DNA from: VRUE01 sp963708115
GTDB lineage: Bacteria; Actinomycetota; Thermoleophilia; Solirubrobacterales; 70-9
Assembly: GCA_963708115.1 (NCBI GenBank)
Contig: CAVPRX010000001.1
Span: forward strand, 868,001-932,000
Direction: 5' to 3'
Length of the DNA: 64,000 bases
The position numbers and the translations under genes were made by a program. The notes under the pieces are model-generated. The model did not search any database, was not told the origin of the DNA, and saw nothing but the letters and a program-made list of their open reading frames with translations. Of this stretch, positions 18,475 to 27,304 are shown one piece after another (within the stretch, counting starts at the first letter, position 1; the number at the start of each line of letters is the position of its first letter).

Positions 18475-18597
18475 GGACGCGAAAACCAAGCAGGTCGGTG
18501 GACGCAGGGAGTGAGGGGAGGGGAGCGCACTTTCGTGCGTGACCCGATCCCGAGCGACTGAGGACGCCGAGATGCGCCGGTTTGCAGCGTCCTGGGC
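18475..18597 (-). ncRNA. candidate structured intergenic RNA element, copy 1
   Basis: On the minus strand, between the carboxylase stop and the BKACE start. Hairpin I: AGGACGC (18593-18587) pairs with GCGTCCT (18567-18561), with 19-nt loop TGCAAACCGGCGCATCTCG. Then a CGCAC-GAAA-GTGCG hairpin, CTCCCTGCGTCC, and GCTTGGTTTTCGCGTCC (18491-18475) close to the Shine-Dalgarno. A second copy with the same order, loop length and motifs is at 42999-43117. It may be a regulatory leader, a terminator plus leader, or a dispersed repeat. Confidence 0.55.
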
Positions 18598-20197
18598 TCA
18601 TACCGGCATCACCCCGTGGCGTTTCTTCGGCTTGGTCACGTGTTTGTTGCGCGCCATGCGCAGCGCCTTGACGATCGTCGGCCGCGTCTCGCGTGGGTCG
18701 ATGATGTCGTCGATCACCGCGTTCCCCGCCGCTATATAGGGGTCGATCTGCTCGCGGACCGCGTTCAGCATCGCCTCGCGGGTGGCGTCCGGGTCCTCGG
18801 AGGCCTCGATCGCCGAGCGGCCGATGATGTTGATCGCGCCCTCGGCGCCCATCACCGAGATCTCCGCGCCGGGCCAGGCGACGATCAGGTCGGGCTCGTA
18901 GGCCTTGCCGCACATCACGTAGTAGCCGGCGCCGTAGGCCTTGCGCACGATCACGGTCACCTTCGGCACCGTGGCGCGGCTGACCGCGTAGAGCATCTTC
19001 GCCCCGTGGCGGATGATCCCGGCGTGCTCGACTTTCGCCCCGACCATGAAGCCGGGCACGTCCTGGAGGAAGACCAGCGGCACGTTGAAGGCATCGCAGA
19101 GGTTGATGAAGCGGGCCGCCTTGTCGGCCGAGTCGTTGTCGAGGATCCCGGCCAGCTGCTTGGGCTGGTTGGCGACGATCCCGACCGGCTGGCCGCCGAA
19201 TCGGGCGAAGCAGGTGATCAGCGTCTTGGCGAACTTCGGCTTGAGGTCGAACCACTCGCCGTCGTCGACGATCTCGGCGATCACGTCGTACATGTCGTAG
19301 GGCTGGCGCGAGGAGTCGGGGACGATCTCCAGCAGCTTCTCCGACATGCGGTCGTCGGGATCGGCGGTCGGCACGATCGGCGGCTTCTGCTCGCAGTCGG
19401 ATGGGAAGTAGGAGAGGTACTGCTTGACCTTGGCGATGCATTCCTCGTCGTCCTTGACCTCGAGGTCCCCCACTCCCGATTTGCGGCAGTGGACCTTGGC
19501 GCCGCCAAGCTCCTCCATCGTGATGTCCTCGCCGGTGACGGCTTTGGTCAGGTGCGGTCCGGCGAGCGCCATCGCGCCCTGGCCGGAGACCATCGGCACG
19601 AAGTCCGAGAGCGCCGGGATGTAGGCGGTGCCGGCGGCGCACGGCCCCATCATCGCCGCGACCATCGGGATCACGCCCGACATTTCGACCTCCTCGCGGA
19701 AGAGGTGGCCGGAGCCGGCGAAGAGCGAGCCCGCCGCCTCCTGGATGCGGGCGCCGGCCGAGTCGAGCAGCCAGATGAACGGCATCCGCTTGGAGAGGGC
19801 CATCTCACGCAGGCGGGTCGACCTTGAGCTCGCCGGTCATCCCCATCGAGCCGGCCATCACGGTGAAGTCGTAGGCGGCGATGCAGCAGGGGCGGCCGTC
19901 GACGTCGCCCCAGCCGGTGATCACGCCGTCGGCGGGCGCCTCGACGCCGTCCATCGCCCGCTGGGCGAAGTGCGGGCGGCCGTGGATCCCCATCTCGACG
20001 AAGCTGCCCTCGTCGACCAGCAGGTCGATCCGCTCGCGCGCGGTCAGCTTGCCGCGCTCGTGCTGCTTGGCGATCTTCTCCTCGCCGCCGCCGAGCTTCG
20101 CCTTCTCGCGCCGCTCGTGCAGCTGCTCGGTCAGGTCGTCGAGCGGCGCCGTCCCCGGTAGGAGGTTCTTCTCCTGCTCGCTTTGATCGGTCGTCAC
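18598..20197 (-). pseudogene. acyl-CoA carboxylase beta subunit, frameshifted
   Basis: The carboxyltransferase subunit of a biotin-dependent acyl-CoA carboxylase (propionyl/methylcrotonyl type). The N-terminal part (20197 to 19805) reads to GSMGMTGELKV and then meets a stop; the rest (from 19803, MALSKRMPFIWLLDSAGARI) continues in another frame to 18598 through GGQPVGIVANQPKQLAGILD and a normal C-terminus. One extra C near 19814-19820 (GACCCGCC where GACCGCC would give K-V-D-R-L-R-E-M) explains the break. Either a real inactivation or a sequencing error. It follows an enoyl-CoA hydratase gene by 2 bp. Confidence 0.8.
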
Positions 20198-20199
20198 TC

Positions 20200-20982
20200 C
20201 TACCGTCCCTTCCACTGCGGATCGCGTTTCTCGAAGAATGCGGTGACGCCCTCGACGATGTCCTCGGTCGAGAAGGTGAGCGAGAGCTGCGAGCGCAGGT
20301 AGTCAAGCGCGTCGTCGACCGCCATGTCCTGCTGGCGGTACATCGCGTCGTGGCCGAGGCGCATCAGCACCGGGCTCTTGGAAGCGAGCTTGCCGGCCCA
20401 CTCGGCGACCGCGGCGTCGAACTCGCCCGCCGGGACGACCTTGTTGGCGAGCCCGTACTCGACCGCCTGCTCGGCGCTCAGCCGCTCGCCCAGCAGCATC
20501 ATCTCGTTGACCTTCTTGCGCGGGACGTTGCGGTAGATGATCGCCATGATCATGTAGGGAAAGGCGCCGACGTTGATCTCGGGGGTGCCGAAGGTGGCGC
20601 CCTCTTTGGCGATCAGCAGGTCGCAGGAGAGGGCGAGGCCCATCCCCCCCGCCAGCACGTGGCCGTTGGCGGCGCAGAGCGAGGGCTTGCCGAGACGCGG
20701 CATCAGCCGGAAAAATTCAAGGAAAAGATCAGAAGCAAAATGTTTCGAAACAAGCGGAACATCAGCAGCGAAACCACCCAGATCTGCACCAGCGCAAAAC
20801 ACCTTGTCGCCAGCTCCAGTTAGAACAACAGCGCGTACACCCTCGTCGTCGCGTGCGGTCTTCATCGCGTCGACCAGCTCGGTCAGCATCTGCCCGGAGA
20901 GCATGTTGCGCTTCTCCGGGTTGTTCAGGGTCACGGTGGCGACCCCGTCGGCGACCTCGTAGGTGACGACCTCGTAGTCCAT
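20200..20982 (-). CDS. enoyl-CoA hydratase/isomerase
   Basis: A 260-aa crotonase. VVLTGAGDKVFCAGADLGGF forms the oxyanion-hole strand and acyl-CoA site, PSLCAANGHVLAGGMGLALSCDLLIA is the family signature, and FGTPEINVGAFPYMI lies over the active site. Catalytic acid residues differ in this subgroup, so hydration versus isomerisation is uncertain. First gene of the enoyl-CoA hydratase-carboxylase operon. Codons 20710-20841 are strikingly rich in T-ending codons, unlike the rest of the gene. Confidence 0.88.
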   Translation of the reverse strand: MDYEVVTYEVADGVATVTLNNPEKRNMLSGQMLTELVDAMKTARDDEGVRAVVLTGAGDKVFCAGADLGGFAADVPLVSKHFASDLFLEFFRLMPRLGKPSLCAANGHVLAGGMGLALSCDLLIAKEGATFGTPEINVGAFPYMIMAIIYRNVPRKKVNEMMLLGERLSAEQAVEYGLANKVVPAGEFDAAVAEWAGKLASKSPVLMRLGHDAMYRQQDMAVDDALDYLRSQLSLTFSTEDIVEGVTAFFEKRDPQWKGR

Positions 20983-21094
20983 CGGGGCGGACCATAGCCG
21001 AAATCAGCCACGCACTGAAAGTGGGAAGTGCTACTGTCCACTTTGCTCTGGGTGGCCCGGCTGCCCTTTCGGATCAGCGAACGGAGGAGAACCA

Positions 21095-22315
21095 GTGGCG
21101 ACCGCGACGAACGGCAGCAGCTCAAGCGTGATCAAGCCCGACCACGAGGCTGGTCGTAAGAACTTCATCTTCAACCAGGAGCACGAAGACCTGCGCGAGT
21201 CGATGCAGGCGTGGGTCAAAAAGGAGATGTGGCCCCATCGCAACGAGTGGGAGGACACCTACTGGCCGACCGAGGTGATGAAGCGGGCCGGCGAGCTGGG
21301 CTTCCTCGGCCTCTGCTTCCCCGAGGAGTACGGCGGACAGGGTGGCGACTACTTCTACTCGCTGGTCCGCGCCGAGTGCATGAGTTACTCAGGGTCTGGC
21401 GGCACCAACATGGGCTTTGCCGTGCAGACCGACATGGTCCTGCCGCCGATCCACCTGCTCGGCACCGAGGAGCAGAAAGAGCGCTACCTGACCCCCGGCC
21501 TCAAGGGCGAGAAGGTCGGCGCCCTGGGGATCACCGAGCCCGGCGCCGGCTCCGACGTCGCCGGCATCCGCACCACCGCGATCCGCGACGGCGACGAATA
21601 CGTGATCAACGGCTCCAAGACCTTCATCACCAACGGCCCGCGCGCCGACTTCATCGTCCTCGTCTGCAAGACCAATCCCGAGGAGCGCCACGCCGGCATC
21701 ACCCTCTTCGTCGTCGACCTGCGCGACGAGAACGGCGAGAAGGTCCCCGGCTTCACCGTCTCGGCCGAGCTGGAGAAGATGGGCATGCACGCCTCCGACA
21801 CCGGCGAACTGGCCTTCGAAGACGTCCGCGTCCCGGCCAGCGCCATCCTCGGCGAGGAGGGCAAAGGCTTCTACCACATCGCCTGGGAGCTCCAGGGCGA
21901 GCGGCTGGTCGCCGCCGCCGGCTCCCACGCGGGTGCGGAACGGATGATCGAGAAGACGCTCACGTACGCGAAGGAGCGCGAAGCCTTCGGCCGTCCGATC
22001 GGCAAGTTCCAGGCGATCCGCCACAAGTTCGCCGAGATGGCGACCAAGGCCGAGGCCGCGAAGCAGTTCACCTACGCGACGGCCTGGCGCTTCGGCAACG
22101 GCGAGTACCCGGTGCGGGAGATCACGATGGCAAAGCTCTTCTCCTCACGCATGGCCTGCGAGGTCGCCGACGAGTGCATCCAGATCCTCGGTGGCTACGG
22201 CTACATGAAGGAGTACGAGATCGAGCGCGCCTACCGCGACGTCCGCCTCAACCGGATCGGCGCCGGCACTGACGAGGTCATGCTCGACGTGATCGGCAAG
22301 AGCTACGGGCTGTAG
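21095..22315 (+). CDS. acyl-CoA dehydrogenase
   Basis: A 406-aa FAD-dependent dehydrogenase of acyl-CoA beta-oxidation. ALGITEPGAGSDVAGIRT and YVINGSKTFITNG are FAD/substrate signatures; EREAFGRPIGKFQAIRHKFAEMA and QILGGYGYMKEYEIERAYRDVR close the C-terminal helical domain, and GAGTDEVML is the usual end. The catalytic Glu is expected in the C-terminal region. GTG at 21095 with GGAGGAGAACCA before it. Divergent from the enoyl-CoA hydratase operon, so this pair may share regulation of a catabolic pathway. Confidence 0.93.
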   Translation: MATATNGSSSSVIKPDHEAGRKNFIFNQEHEDLRESMQAWVKKEMWPHRNEWEDTYWPTEVMKRAGELGFLGLCFPEEYGGQGGDYFYSLVRAECMSYSGSGGTNMGFAVQTDMVLPPIHLLGTEEQKERYLTPGLKGEKVGALGITEPGAGSDVAGIRTTAIRDGDEYVINGSKTFITNGPRADFIVLVCKTNPEERHAGITLFVVDLRDENGEKVPGFTVSAELEKMGMHASDTGELAFEDVRVPASAILGEEGKGFYHIAWELQGERLVAAAGSHAGAERMIEKTLTYAKEREAFGRPIGKFQAIRHKFAEMATKAEAAKQFTYATAWRFGNGEYPVREITMAKLFSSRMACEVADECIQILGGYGYMKEYEIERAYRDVRLNRIGAGTDEVMLDVIGKSYGL

Positions 22316-23013
22316 GGGCGAGGGTCCTCGCTAGGACCTTCCAGCGGAAGACAGGTGGTGCAGAAGTCCTCGCCAAACGGCGTCAGCACGATGCTGCGCC
22401 TGACCGTGCGTGCCGTCCGTCCCCCCTCTTTCAAAGCCTCGACAACCTCGGGCTGGGCCTCCAGCACCTGGTAGGCGGACGCGTCCCTGAGCGGCTCGCG
22501 CTGAAACCAGACCAGGCCAAGCCTGTGCAGGTTGTTGAGGTAGGCGTAGACGCGGTCGGCGTAGCGGCAACCGGCTTCCTCGGCGAGCATCGTGCGGCCC
22601 TGCGCGACCAGATCGGAGGCCAGCGGCAGGCCCGATCGCACGTCCACCGCCGGCTGGGCCCCACGCTGAGCGAGGATGCGGAGGACGCGGGCCTCGTCGG
22701 GGGCGAGGGCGTCGAGAATCCGCCGGTAGGCGGGATGGGAGTCCTGATCGAGCCCGACGTCCGCCGATTCGCGCAGCAGCTCCTCCCCCCGGCGCCGCAG
22801 CGCCCTGGCCGAGGAGTCGCGGCTGGGGCGCGGCGAGGGCGGCGAGATCGGCGTGGCGAGCTGCCCCTCCATCGTCACTCGTGCCAACCATGTGCCCGCT
22901 CGCGCGTAAGCGCCCACGAGCGATCGGGCTCCACGCAAGCCGGTCGCGGCGGCGATCCGCCCCATGCCCGGCGCCGCTCGCAGCAGCTCTCTCCCCACCC
23001 CGTCGTCGCTCAT
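22303..23013 (-). CDS. DUF4393 (Abi-alpha-like) protein
   Basis: A 236-aa protein of the DUF4393 family: EARVLRILAQRGAQPAVDVR, VAQGRTMLAEEAGCRYADR and YLNNLHRLGLVWFQREPLRD are characteristic. Members include an abortive-infection protein, but here it sits in an ordinary operon. Its ATG (23013) overlaps the TGA of the DUF445 gene (ATGA). The frame stays open far upstream inside that gene, which is a shadow. The end overlaps the convergent acyl-CoA dehydrogenase by 13 bp. Confidence 0.75.
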   Translation of the reverse strand: MSDDGVGRELLRAAPGMGRIAAATGLRGARSLVGAYARAGTWLARVTMEGQLATPISPPSPRPSRDSSARALRRRGEELLRESADVGLDQDSHPAYRRILDALAPDEARVLRILAQRGAQPAVDVRSGLPLASDLVAQGRTMLAEEAGCRYADRVYAYLNNLHRLGLVWFQREPLRDASAYQVLEAQPEVVEALKEGGRTARTVRRSIVLTPFGEDFCTTCLPLEGPSEDPRPYSP

Positions 23014-24281
23014 CCGAAGATCGCCAGGTGTAGCAGCCCGGCACCGAATCCGAGCACGGCGCCGTGCAGGTAGAGCAGCCACTCGTCCTCGCGCATCACG
23101 GTGCGCAGCATCTCCGAGAAGTCGGCGGGGTCCATCTTGCGCATCCGGGAGGCGACGAACTCGCGGACGCCGTCGCCCTGGACCCGGTTGAACTCGGCGT
23201 CGGCGAGCGGGGCCATGGTGTACTCGGTCGCCTCGACCGCGAGCGAGGAGCGGATCTGGTCGTACTCGCGCCGGCCGATCGCGGCCCAGACCGCCGGCCT
23301 CGTGCGACCCACGGCCCGGTCCAGCGCGGGGCGCAGGACGACCTCGATCATCTGCCGCGTGCGGTCGGAGTTGGGCCCGTACATGAGGTCCTCCGCCATG
23401 TTTCGCATCGTCACCAGGTCGTCGGCGATGATGTCGGCGTAGACACCGGCCACCTCCGGCTGGCGCCGGAGGAACAGGCCCTGCAAGGTGAAGCGACCGA
23501 TGCGCCGCGGCTGGACCGGCTCGAAGATCATCCGGATGCCGAGCAGGTTGGTCGTGTAGCCGATCAGGACGCCGGCGATCGGCAACACCCACCACTGAGT
23601 CAGCACCGTCTCGGTGAGGATCGCGGTGGGGATGCCGAGCAGGCAGCCGAAGAAGAAGCCGAAGTTGACGATGAAGCGAAGCTCCTTGCGGCCGACCTCG
23701 AGGAAGATCCGGTTGGCCAGCTCGGGCTGGGCTTCGATGCGGTGGATCACCATAAGCTTCAGGTCGATGAGCTGGTCGATGTGAGTGCCGACCTGTTCGG
23801 TGATCGAGCGGACGATCTCGGGCAGTTGCTCCTCCACCCGCGCGTGCACGGTCGCTTTGACGCGCGGCGGCAGGTCATGCCAGAGCCGCGGGTGTTCGCG
23901 CTCCATGATCCGCTCGACGAGGTCGTGGATGTCGCCACGGGCCGTCGCGAGGATCTGCTCGGCGATCGCCTCGGGGTCGAGCTCCCGGTAGAAGTCGGAA
24001 GGGGCACCCAGCTTGGCGATCCCCTTGTCGACCGCGATCGAGCCCATCTTCGCCGCCCGCGAGGGGACGATCCCCTGCCAGCCGATCCCGCCCTGTCCGA
24101 TTCCGGGGATCTGCTGGATCCGCCGCGGCAGCAGGTTGGCGAAGGCGGCGAGGCCGGGCAGTTTGAAGCCGGTGAAGCGGACCGGGTAGAAGAGCATCCA
24201 GACGCCCGACCAGTTGGTCACGTAGCCGATCGCGCCGGTGAACAGCGGGATCGTGATCAGGCCTAGCGTCTGGCTGTCCAT
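23010..24281 (-). CDS. DUF445 family membrane protein
   Basis: A 423-aa inner-membrane protein of the DUF445/YheB family. Two N-terminal membrane helices (LITIPLFTGAIGYVTNW; then VRFTGFKLPG motif), a long cytoplasmic helical part, then FIVNFGFFFGCLLGIPTAIL and VLPIAGVLIGYTTNLLGIRMIF, repeating the G-Y-x-T-N-x-x-G-x-x-M-(L/I)-F motif, and a last helix at the C-terminus (AVLGFGAGLLHLAIFG). The biological role of DUF445 is unknown. ATG at 24281, divergent from the next acyl-CoA dehydrogenase with 37 bp between. Confidence 0.8.
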   Translation of the reverse strand: MDSQTLGLITIPLFTGAIGYVTNWSGVWMLFYPVRFTGFKLPGLAAFANLLPRRIQQIPGIGQGGIGWQGIVPSRAAKMGSIAVDKGIAKLGAPSDFYRELDPEAIAEQILATARGDIHDLVERIMEREHPRLWHDLPPRVKATVHARVEEQLPEIVRSITEQVGTHIDQLIDLKLMVIHRIEAQPELANRIFLEVGRKELRFIVNFGFFFGCLLGIPTAILTETVLTQWWVLPIAGVLIGYTTNLLGIRMIFEPVQPRRIGRFTLQGLFLRRQPEVAGVYADIIADDLVTMRNMAEDLMYGPNSDRTRQMIEVVLRPALDRAVGRTRPAVWAAIGRREYDQIRSSLAVEATEYTMAPLADAEFNRVQGDGVREFVASRMRKMDPADFSEMLRTVMREDEWLLYLHGAVLGFGAGLLHLAIFG

Positions 24282-24318
24282 GCGATGCGCTGCGAGCGTA
24301 GCCGCTAGCGTCCTGCAG

Positions 24319-25497
24319 GTGAGCGTGATCAAAGACAGCGGGGCGCGGGCCACCATGCCCCCCTTCGGCGAGGAGCACGAGGAGCTGCGCGAAACGGTCA
24401 GCCGCTTCGTCGCCAAGGAGATCGCGCCGAACGTCGACGAGTGGGAGGCGGCGCGCGAATTCCCGCGCGACCTCTACAGCCGCTGCGCCGAGCTCGGCTT
24501 CCTCGGGCTGAAGTTCCCCGAGGAGTACGGCGGCCAGGGTGGCACCCATCTGCACGACGCGGTCTGGGTCGAGGAGCTGGCCCGCTCGGGCGGCTCGGGT
24601 GGCGTCGCCGCCGGCCTCAACGCCCACGCCTCGATCGCGATGCCGCCGATCTTCAACTTCGGCACGGAGGAGCAGAAGCAGCGCTGGCTGGTGCCTGGCA
24701 TCGCCGGCGAGAAGATCGGCGCGCTGGGGATCACCGAGCCCGGCGCCGGCTCCGACGTCGCCGGCATCTCCACCTTCGCCGAGCGGGTCGAGGGCGGCTA
24801 CGTCGTCAACGGCTCGAAGACCTTCATCACCAACGGCGTCCGCGCCGACTTCCTCGTCTGCGCCTGCAAGACGACCAAGGAGGGCGGCCACAGCGGCATC
24901 TCCTTCCTAGTGCTCGAGCGCGAGATGCCCGGCTATGAGGTGGCGCAGAAGCTGGAGAAGATGGGCTGGCACTCCTCCGACACCGGCGAGCTGGCCTTCA
25001 CCGACGTCGAGGTGCCGGAGGAGAACCTGCTCGGCGAAGAAAACGAGGGCTTCAAGCTGATCATGTTCAACTTCGCCTGGGAGCGGCTGCTGATGGCGAT
25101 CGGCGCCGTCGGCGCGATGCAGCGCCTGATCGAGACCACGGTCGCCTACGCCCTCGACCGCGAAGCCTTCGGCCGTCCGATCGGCAAGTTCCAGGCGATC
25201 CGCCACCAGGTCGCCGAGATGGCGACCAAAGCCGAGGCCGCCAAAGCGATCACCTACAACGCCCTGCGCCTCTTCCACGAAGGCCACGACTGCATCAAAG
25301 ACGTGACCATGGCCAAGCTGGTAACCCAGCGTGGCGTCCTCGAGATAGCCGACCAGTCCCTCCAGATCCACGGCGGCTACGGCTACATGCGCGAGTACGG
25401 CATAGAGCGAGCCGTCCGCGACGCCCGCCTAGGCCCAATAGGCGGCGGCACCGACGAGGTCATGAAGGAGATCCTCGGCAAGCTGATGGGTTTGTAG
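24319..25497 (+). CDS. acyl-CoA dehydrogenase; 3' end is the island attachment site
   Basis: A 392-aa acyl-CoA dehydrogenase: LGITEPGAGSDVAGIST, YVVNGSKTFITNG, REAFGRPIGKFQAIRHQVAE, QIHGGYGYMREYGIERAVRD and the end GGGTDEVMKEILGKLMGL. GTG at 24319. The last codons and the TAG lie in the left attachment core of a 10-kb island; the same 22 bp reappear at 35807-35828, so this gene is the attB and stays intact. The integrase gene of the island reads antisense through the last 115 bp of it. Confidence 0.93.
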   Translation: MSVIKDSGARATMPPFGEEHEELRETVSRFVAKEIAPNVDEWEAAREFPRDLYSRCAELGFLGLKFPEEYGGQGGTHLHDAVWVEELARSGGSGGVAAGLNAHASIAMPPIFNFGTEEQKQRWLVPGIAGEKIGALGITEPGAGSDVAGISTFAERVEGGYVVNGSKTFITNGVRADFLVCACKTTKEGGHSGISFLVLEREMPGYEVAQKLEKMGWHSSDTGELAFTDVEVPEENLLGEENEGFKLIMFNFAWERLLMAIGAVGAMQRLIETTVAYALDREAFGRPIGKFQAIRHQVAEMATKAEAAKAITYNALRLFHEGHDCIKDVTMAKLVTQRGVLEIADQSLQIHGGYGYMREYGIERAVRDARLGPIGGGTDEVMKEILGKLMGL

Positions 25498-26663
25498 GGA
25501 TTAGCAGGGGTTTCCTGCTCCTCCTCCCCATTGTCCGCATCAGGCGGACACAATCCGGACACATCGCGCCGTGCCTGGGCGATCTGATCCTCAGCGGCCA
25601 CGCGCTCGGCGATGTCGAACTCATCGAAGACGTGCGAGTAGACATCGAGCGTCATCGTCGGCGAGTGCCCCGCCTGTCGCGCGACCTCGACAACGCTGCG
25701 GCCTTCATGGATCAGCAGCGAGACGAAGCTGTGGCGCAGGTCGTAAGGACGTGCGCCCTCCAAGCCAACTGCACGACACGCGGGCACCCAAGCGTCGCGG
25801 TGCCAGGTCTGCCAGGCGGGGTCGTTCCAGATGCCGCCCGAGCCGCTCGGGAACAGCAGCGCGTCGTCGGCTTGATCGAGCGAGCGCCGCCACTCGGCCA
25901 TGTCGTCGGCGAGCGGAGCAAGCAGCCGCACGGTCCGAGCCTGCCCGGTCTTGGTCGCCTTGACGCCGCCCTGACCGTCAGCAGCCTTCTCGACCAGCAG
26001 CGTCCGCTCGCGCACATCGTCCCAGCGCAGCGCAAGCGCCTCCTGAGGCCGTAGACCCGCATAAGCAAGCAGTCCGATCAGTGCCGCATCCCGAGCGCCG
26101 TGCTTACGCCGCTTGGCAACCACAGCGCGCAGCTGCTCGACCGTGAGTGGCGACAACGGCCGAACCTCGCGTTGGCGACGGACTTTCGGCTTCTGCACCG
26201 CCTTGACCGGGTTGTGCCCGATCCGCCGCCACTCGACCGCGCGCCGCATGATGCCCTGGAGAAGCGCGAGCGCCCGGTAGATCGTCGGCTGCCCCACCCC
26301 ATCGGCTTCCAGTTCGACGCGGAAGCGCTCGACGACCTCGGGGGTGATGGCGCTGAGGCGCATCGAGCCAAGTCGCGGCAGGACGTGCCGATCCCATAGC
26401 CCCGCATAACTGCGAAGCGTTCGCGCCGCCAGATTCGGCACGGCATAGAGCTTCCACCACTCCTGCGCGAAGTCAGCGAGCGTCTGCCGACCACCGCTGA
26501 GCAAGTCCAGATCGCCAGTGCGCTTGCGCCGCACAACCTCAGCATCGAAAGCATCAGCGTCCCGCTTCCGCCCAACGACTTTCGAACGCGCCCGTCCCTG
26601 CTCGTCGCGCCACCGTACGCGCCAGACAGCGCCGCCCTTCCGCTCGACTCGTTCGACGCTCAT
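25383..26663 (-). CDS. int: tyrosine recombinase/integrase with att core in its 3' end
   Basis: A 426-residue frame. N-terminal SAM-like arm/core-binding domain (TLADFAQEWWKLYAV…), then a catalytic domain with Arg in LLAYAGLRPQEALALRWDD, DLRHSFVSLL (HxxR-type box, here LRH), AGHSPTMTLDVYSHVF with the nucleophile Tyr. Codons 395-401 lie in the att core; the last 25 residues are translated from the antisense strand of the host dehydrogenase. In the excised circle the frame would instead run into the 33 codons at 35810-35709. Start ATG 26663, GAGG nearby; follows the excisionase by 9 bp. Confidence 0.92.
   Translation of the reverse strand: MSVERVERKGGAVWRVRWRDEQGRARSKVVGRKRDADAFDAEVVRRKRTGDLDLLSGGRQTLADFAQEWWKLYAVPNLAARTLRSYAGLWDRHVLPRLGSMRLSAITPEVVERFRVELEADGVGQPTIYRALALLQGIMRRAVEWRRIGHNPVKAVQKPKVRRQREVRPLSPLTVEQLRAVVAKRRKHGARDAALIGLLAYAGLRPQEALALRWDDVRERTLLVEKAADGQGGVKATKTGQARTVRLLAPLADDMAEWRRSLDQADDALLFPSGSGGIWNDPAWQTWHRDAWVPACRAVGLEGARPYDLRHSFVSLLIHEGRSVVEVARQAGHSPTMTLDVYSHVFDEFDIAERVAAEDQIAQARRDVSGLCPPDADNGEEEQETPANPYKPISLPRISFMTSSVPPPIGPRRASRTARSMPYSRM
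25460..25503 (+). repeat. attL core of the island
   Basis: Begins TCATGAAGGAGATCC and covers the last codons and stop of the acyl-CoA dehydrogenase gene. The first 22 bp are identical to 35807-35828. On the minus strand the ATG at 25463 is codon 401 of the integrase frame. Right after it, AGCAGG/CCTGCT (25503-25519) makes a short hairpin behind the dehydrogenase stop. Confidence 0.85.
25545..25565 (+). repeat. arm-type direct repeat, attL side
   Basis: GGACACAATCCGGACACATC preceded by C: two direct CGGACACA units. Same 21 bp occur at 32187-32207 (one mismatch) and 35671-35691. Here it lies inside the integrase coding region, about 40 bp from the core on the P' side. Confidence 0.7.
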
Positions 26664-26672
26664 CGACCTCGC

Positions 26673-26954
26673 CTAGCCTTCCGCGCCTTCATCGAGCAAG
26701 GCGCGCAAGCCGCCATCTGCGCCAGCGGCTCGGCGTCGAACTTGCCGAGGCGACGGGCCCGCTCCCTGCGTTTGCTCTGCGATCCAACGCTCCAACTCGG
26801 CCTGCTGGACGCGGAGCCGATGACAGAGCCGCGCCGCCCGCAACTCGCCACGCGCAATTGCCCGATAGACAGCCCGCCGTGAGAGCCCGCAAACGCGGGC
26901 AACGTCCTCCGGCGACAGCAGCCGCTCGATCTCGATGTGGTCGTCGTCGCGCAT
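26673..26954 (-). CDS. excisionase-like HTH protein
   Basis: A 93-aa protein with a MerR-like excisionase helix-turn-helix: LLSPEDVARVCGLSRRAVYR, AIARGELRAARLCHRLRVQQ, AELERWIAEQ. Such proteins bind attR/attP arms and bias the integrase to excision. ATG at 26954 (AGAGGA just before); an ATG at 26996 in frame is an alternative. It precedes the integrase gene in the same operon. Confidence 0.82.
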   Translation of the reverse strand: MRDDDHIEIERLLSPEDVARVCGLSRRAVYRAIARGELRAARLCHRLRVQQAELERWIAEQTQGAGPSPRQVRRRAAGADGGLRALLDEGAEG

Positions 26955-27304
26955 TTCCTCTGCACCCCACCTGTCGGGAAAAAGGGCCAAATGCATCGGT
27001 CCAACTCGAGATCGTCCTGCCCCGGCGACCGCCGGGCGGCCATACAGGCGGCCGACGCACGGCGAAAGCCGTGCCAAAATCGGCCGCCCGCCGCCCCGGC
27101 GAAAGCGCCGCTCCAGGCACGAACCGACAGGGTTCCCAGTGTGTCGTGCTGTGGGGCTTTGAGTTTTTGGAGGGGTCTTGGAGGCCCCAGCGCGTCTTCT
27201 GGGGACCAGGCCTGGGTCTTCGGGCCAATCCCTTCCTGGCTTGAATCTGGATTGATGGCCTGACTGGCTTGCTCTGTTCGTAATGATTGGTTTGGGCTGC
27301 TGGT
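26955..27304. other. 350-bp non-coding region upstream of xis-int
   Basis: No convincing gene on either strand. It holds CCCCAG/CTGGGG arms around 27185-27205 that could form a hairpin, and AT-richer stretches near 27250-27300 that may contain the xis-int promoter. Confidence 0.5.

Noticed and set aside
18475..18597. SAH or other known riboswitch identity for the repeated element
   Set aside because: GCTGCAA and CGG pieces recall the SAH aptamer, but the rest of its conserved core is not there and downstream genes are not methyl-cycle genes.
23014..23595. N-terminal extension of the DUF4393 frame
   Set aside because: Lies wholly inside the DUF445 gene in another frame; ATGA overlap at 23010-23013 gives a clean start.
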